A stretch of DNA of 64,000 nucleotides from JANXVR01 sp034667405 (GTDB lineage Bacteria; Actinomycetota; UBA4738; HRBIN12), in contig JAXDJX010000017.1 of the NCBI GenBank assembly GCA_034667405.1, positions 12,690 through 76,689 of the forward strand. The letters run 5' to 3'. Below the pieces are notes generated by a model that made no database searches, had not been told where the DNA came from, and saw only the letters and a list, made by a program, of their open reading frames with translations. A program made the translations under genes and the position numbers. Below are positions 60,168-64,000 of the stretch, piece by piece. Numbering within the stretch: position 1 is the stretch's first letter; each line of letters starts with the position of its first letter.

Positions 60168-63100
60168 ATGACTTCCCCCAACCGCCGGCAGCCGCCTTGG
60201 CTACGCCGGCTCGTCACCCTGGTGGTGGCGTTCCAGGTCGCATCATTCACCGGAGCGACCGTCGCACTGGCAGACACCGCGACCTCCACGCCGACACCAA
60301 CTGATTCACCCACGGCAGATCCGTCTCCTTCCGACACCCCTTCTCCATCCGACGCGCCGACGCCCGATCCGACGCCCTCGGAGGCGCCCACTCCGGAACC
60401 GTCTCCTTCCGATGCCCCGACGCCGAGTTCCTCTCCTTCCACGTCGTCAACGTCCGGCAATACCGCGAGCCTCATCGTGCGATTCGCATCGGGTCTCTCC
60501 GACGCCGACATCTCCGCCACGATCGCGCGCGACGGTGGCACCGAGTCTTCGTCGATCAGCTCGCTGGGTCTGCACGTGATCGATGTACCCGCCTCCGAAA
60601 GCGGGGCCATCCTCGACGCATACCGTGCCGACACCAGCGTGGCGAGCGCCGACCGCGATCGCTCCCGTGACGCCGAAGCGAGCCCGGGCGATCCGTCGTA
60701 TGCCGACCAGTGGTCGCTGCCGCAGATCGGATGGGATACGGCCTTCGGCTCGACGAACCCGACCGGCACGTCGACCATCGCCGTGCTCGACACCGGTGTG
60801 GAGAGCTCCGACGTCTCGACCGTCGGTGGCTGGTCGGCCTTCGGCAACGATCCGACCAACGACCCGAATGGCCACGGCACGTGGATGGCGTCGATCGCCG
60901 CCGCGCAGACCGACAACAGCAGTGGCATCGCCGGCGTCGCCTACGACGGTGTGAACGTCATGCCCGTCCAGGTCCTGGACGCGAACGGCACCGGACAGGA
61001 CTCCGACATCATCAATGGTGTCGTCTACGCGACCGACCACGGCGCGAACGTCATCCTCATGTCGTTCAGCAACCCCGGGTACAGCCAGGCGCTGCAGGAC
61101 GCGGTGGACTACGCATGGAGCCACAACGTCGTGGTGGTGGCAGCCACCGGTAACGACGGCGTTTCGACCCCGACCTACCCAGCCGGCGACGAGAAGGTCA
61201 TGGGTGTCTCGGCGACCGACCGGAACGACGGTCTCGCTTCCTTCTCCAACTTCGGCGCGGACACGTTCATCGCCGCCCCCGGCGTCGGCATCATCGCCGA
61301 CAACGCCGGCGGGGGAGTCAGCACGATCTCGGGCACCTCGGCCGCAGCCGCACAGGTTGCCGGCGCCGCAGCGCTGCTTCAAGCGAAGGACCCCTCAGCC
61401 TCAAATGCGCTGAGCGTGGGACGTCTCGCCGAGTCCGCAGACGCGGCGGGCACGACGGACCAGACCGGCAACGGCCGGCTGAACCTCGCCCGCGCCCTTG
61501 CGGATACCTCTACTACTGGTGTCACCCCGGTTGGCGCTCCGGGTGGGGGTCCGTTCGTGGGTCCCTACGTGGTCGATGCTCAGCTTAACGGGACCCTGCA
61601 AGGACAGAACAACCCTGCATGTGTCTCTCCCGCGCCTTGCCCCTGGCAGACGGCCAACGTGACAGGTTGGAGCGAGTTGCAGACTGCGCCGCTACGGCTC
61701 GACTTCCCCGCGGGTCAAAGCGGACTCTCTAACTCCTTCACCATCAGCATTGACCATTCGGCCAACCAAACCGCAGGACTCGAGAGCCTTACGAACTTCA
61801 CTCCATCCGCCAACGTTACCCTCGGCCCTATAACGTTCTCGACGTCCAACGGCGGTGATAGCTGGAACTACACATTCACCGCGACCGCGAGCAGCGCTCT
61901 TGAGGGGTTCGTAACCTTCAACACACGGCTTCGCGCTGGCGCGCACGCATTTACCGGCGCCTCCCTGCAGGTAAAAAGTGCCGGTTCTGGCAACGTCTCG
62001 TTCACGAAGCCAGGAGCCGCTCCTGGAGCTCCCGATCTGACGCTCACAAAGACGGCCCTCACGACGGTCAGTCCCGGCCAGGTCTTGACCTACACGCTGT
62101 CCTATCGGAACGTGGCCACGGGCTCCAACAACGCAACGGGCGTCCAGCTAACTGACACGCTCCCGGGTGCCGTCACCTACGTGAACGGAAGCTGCACGGG
62201 CGGCTGCTCGTTCGACGCTCTGAGCAACACGCTTTCCTGGAACCTGGGGTCGCTGCCAGCAGGATCCGCCCCTGCCACCCAGACTTATCAAGCAACCGTG
62301 AGTGCGGGAGCAGCGAACAACAGCTCCTTCTCGAACAACGCGCAGATCCTTAGCGCCGAGAACGATGCGACTCCTGCGAACAACTCGAGCGTCGTCTCAA
62401 CTACGGTTTTCGTCCCTGCGATCTCCGGAACGGTGATCGGTGACGTCAACGGCAACGGGACAGTCGATGCTGGCGACACAGGTCTCGCGGGAGCAGGCGT
62501 CAGCCTCTTCATCGATACGAACACCAACGGTGTGTATAACCCCGGAACAGATACTCAAGTCGGCTCAACGATAACTACGTCGGCCTCGGGGGATTGGGCC
62601 TTCACGTCTGGTTTGACGCTGACCAAGACCTACTTCGTTGTGCGCACTAATGCATCGGGCTACACCTCCACGCAAGCTATAGCCGGGACGGGCACGAGCT
62701 CGACGGCAACCAAGATCACGAACGATCAGCTCAAGATTGTTCTGGGGGCAGCACTGCCAACATTCAACTCGAACAACAAGTTCCTCGCCACTGCGTCGAA
62801 CACCGGCACGATCTCCGGAACGATCTATAACGATGTCAACGGGAACGGCTCCTTCGACAGCGGTGTGGATACCGGAATCTCCGGTGTGACCGTCTCGCTC
62901 TCGGGCACGAGTTCGGGCTCCACCAGCTCCGGAGCTGGCGGTGGATACTCCTTCGGGAGCCTCGCCGCCGGAACGTACAGCGTCGACTACACCGTTCCGA
63001 CCGGCTACGCGAACACGGGCACGAAGCCGAGCGGTAGTTTCGCGCTGGCCGCCGGGGCGACCTTATCGGGACACGACTTCTTCGCTCAGCGCACCACCTC

Positions 63101-64000
63101 GACCGCTCTCGCTCGGACCACGGGTAGCAGCCCCAGCACCTACGGTGATTCGCTCACGTTCACGGCAACCGTGACGTCCGCGGCCGGGAACCCGAGCGGC
63201 ATCGGTACGGTCACGTTCAAGGACGGGGCAGCAACGATCTGCTCGGCCGTCGCCCTTACGGGTAACACCGCCACGTGCACGACCTCGACCCTCGCAGTCG
63301 CCGGCAGTCCTCACTCCATCACTGCTGTGTACAGCGGCAGCTCGAGCGCGCCGGGCTACAGCGGCAGCACGAGCTCGCCGGTGACCCAATCGGTCACGAC
63401 GGCGACACTCACCGTCACCGCCAACGACAAGTCGCGGGCTTACGGGGCGTCCAACCCCGCTTTCGACGCGACGATCACCGGGTTCAAGAACGGCGAGACC
63501 CTTGGGACCTCCGACGTGACCGGAACGCCCAGCTGCACCTCCTCAGCTACGCCGGCGTCAGCGGTGAGCACCTACGCGATCGTGTGCACGATCGGCTCGC
63601 TCGCCTCGACGAACTATTCCTTCGCTTTCGCGACCGGCATCCTTACGATCACCAAGGCCGATCTGACGATCACCGCGAACGATCGGTCCAAGACGTACGG
63701 GAATGCCTTGGTCCTCGGTACGAGCGCCTTCACCACCTCAGGTCTCGTCAACGGCAACACTGTCACATCGGTCACCCTGTCCTCGACCGGCGCCGCCGCT
63801 AGCGCGACCGTCGGCACCTACTCGGTCGTCCCGAGCTCCGCGACCGGGACGGGCCTCTCCAACTACACGATCCAGTACGTCAACGGGACGCTCACCATCA
63901 CCAAGGCCACGATCACCGTGACCGCCGCGGACAAGACGAAGGTCTACGGCTCGACCAACCCGGCCTTCACCTCCTCCTACTCCGGGTTCAAGAACGGCGA
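60168..64000 (+). CDS. Giant secreted subtilase (S8) with DUF11, SdrD-B, Ig-like and MBG repeats (3' truncated)
   Basis: At least 1277 codons, open to the window end. GAAAGGG precedes the ATG. Signal peptide (residues 1-42, ending TVALA), a Pro/Ser/Thr/Asp linker to about residue 100, an inhibitor-like propeptide (SLIVRFASGLSDADIS), then a subtilase with the full triad Asp208 (IAVLDTGVE), His236 (NGHGTW) and Ser391 (SGTSAAAAQVAGAAALL) and the oxyanion Asn in AATGNDG. After about residue 440: a beta domain, DUF11 (PDLTLTKTALTTVSPGQ), two SdrD-B-like units (GTVIGDVNGNGTVDAGD, GTIYNDVNGNGSFDSG), an Ig-like domain and at least three MBG repeats (ITANDRSKTYGNALV-type). A cell-surface or released adhesin-protease beside the pilus genes. 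Confidence 0.9.
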   Translation, partial: MTSPNRRQPPWLRRLVTLVVAFQVASFTGATVALADTATSTPTPTDSPTADPSPSDTPSPSDAPTPDPTPSEAPTPEPSPSDAPTPSSSPSTSSTSGNTASLIVRFASGLSDADISATIARDGGTESSSISSLGLHVIDVPASESGAILDAYRADTSVASADRDRSRDAEASPGDPSYADQWSLPQIGWDTAFGSTNPTGTSTIAVLDTGVESSDVSTVGGWSAFGNDPTNDPNGHGTWMASIAAAQTDNSSGIAGVAYDGVNVMPVQVLDANGTGQDSDIINGVVYATDHGANVILMSFSNPGYSQALQDAVDYAWSHNVVVVAATGNDGVSTPTYPAGDEKVMGVSATDRNDGLASFSNFGADTFIAAPGVGIIADNAGGGVSTISGTSAAAAQVAGAAALLQAKDPSASNALSVGRLAESADAAGTTDQTGNGRLNLARALADTSTTGVTPVGAPGGGPFVGPYVVDAQLNGTLQGQNNPACVSPAPCPWQTANVTGWSELQTAPLRLDFPAGQSGLSNSFTISIDHSANQTAGLESLTNFTPSANVTLGPITFSTSNGGDSWNYTFTATASSALEGFVTFNTRLRAGAHAFTGASLQVKSAGSGNVSFTKPGAAPGAPDLTLTKTALTTVSPGQVLTYTLSYRNVATGSNNATGVQLTDTLPGAVTYVNGSCTGGCSFDALSNTLSWNLGSLPAGSAPATQTYQATVSAGAANNSSFSNNAQILSAENDATPANNSSVVSTTVFVPAISGTVIGDVNGNGTVDAGDTGLAGAGVSLFIDTNTNGVYNPGTDTQVGSTITTSASGDWAFTSGLTLTKTYFVVRTNASGYTSTQAIAGTGTSSTATKITNDQLKIVLGAALPTFNSNNKFLATASNTGTISGTIYNDVNGNGSFDSGVDTGISGVTVSLSGTSSGSTSSGAGGGYSFGSLAAGTYSVDYTVPTGYANTGTKPSGSFALAAGATLSGHDFFAQRTTSTALARTTGSSPSTYGDSLTFTATVTSAAGNPSGIGTVTFKDGAATICSAVALTGNTATCTTSTLAVAGSPHSITAVYSGSSSAPGYSGSTSSPVTQSVTTATLTVTANDKSRAYGASNPAFDATITGFKNGETLGTSDVTGTPSCTSSATPASAVSTYAIVCTIGSLASTNYSFAFATGILTITKADLTITANDRSKTYGNALVLGTSAFTTSGLVNGNTVTSVTLSSTGAAASATVGTYSVVPSSATGTGLSNYTIQYVNGTLTITKATITVTAADKTKVYGSTNPAFTSSYSGFKNG

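Noticed and set aside
60447..61382. 311-codon minus-strand frame opposite the subtilase
   Set aside because: It is a Gly/Arg/Val/Asp-rich shadow of the protease domain, whose full catalytic triad is on the plus strand.

Overview
This 64 kb window is high-GC (I estimate about 64%) bacterial chromosome. It uses GTG and TTG starts freely, has many 1- or 4-base start/stop overlaps, and carries a gene mix typical of Actinomycetota or a neighbouring uncultured lineage: SnoaL, DHFR-family, SagB-type and DUF6941 proteins, large cyclase-AAA-TPR regulators, many secreted PD40 propellers, and a type IV pilus. I see no rRNA, tRNA, CRISPR, IS element, phage or plasmid gene, so this looks like chromosome with locally varied accessory content.

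Layout. 1-5.2 kb: end of a secreted protein, two coupled PD40 propeller genes, an orphan PAS-PAS histidine kinase and a GPDPase-type membrane protein. 5.2-13.9 kb: a MarR regulator divergent from an MMPL exporter, then a minus-strand run (SPFH/flotillin-like protein, microprotein, DHFR-family reductase, SagB-type double nitroreductase, FAD amine oxidase). 13.9-22.3 kb: L,D-transpeptidase lipoprotein, SnoaL, alpha/beta hydrolase, a zinc-finger microprotein, a 1056-aa cyclase-AAA-TPR regulator and a degenerate hydrolase-cyclase fusion. 22.4-28.2 kb: two ECF sigma modules, one with a Gly/Ser-tailed anti-sigma candidate next to a secreted RTX-repeat protein, the other coupled to a membrane-anchored propeller; then another PD40 gene and a DsbA-like pseudogene. 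28.2-39 kb: DHFR-family reductase, NAD(P)-binding protein, an AKR-TetR-MFS operon with a recognisable promoter/operator, small membrane proteins, LuxR regulator, sulfotransferase and a BNR/Asp-box protein. 39-41.4 kb: tdh-kbl threonine catabolism operon.

41.46-41.71 kb holds a gene-free, strongly foldable stretch ending in its own hairpin terminator. It carries a 16-nt complement of the canonical 16S rRNA 3' tail that is also paired internally. This is my best candidate for an undescribed element. 41.8-48.5 kb: secreted proteins, a frameshifted PD40 gene, a cupredoxin lipoprotein beside a lipoprotein with an old internal duplication, and a minus-strand operon (CsbD-like protein, lipoprotein, Nramp-like transporter with altered metal motifs, two PRC-barrel proteins). 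48.6-52.2 kb: secreted metallophosphoesterase, cyclase-family hydrolase and a DUF6941 protein.

52.2-64 kb is a type IV pilus locus. pilB-pilC-pilA run on the plus strand behind a promoter region with repeated CCGAACGG boxes. pilT and three prepilin-like genes run on the minus strand, including a ~600-aa prepilin with a large C-terminal domain. Divergent from these is a giant secreted subtilase with DUF11, SdrD-B, Ig-like and MBG repeats that runs off the window. Together they suggest a surface adhesion or motility island.
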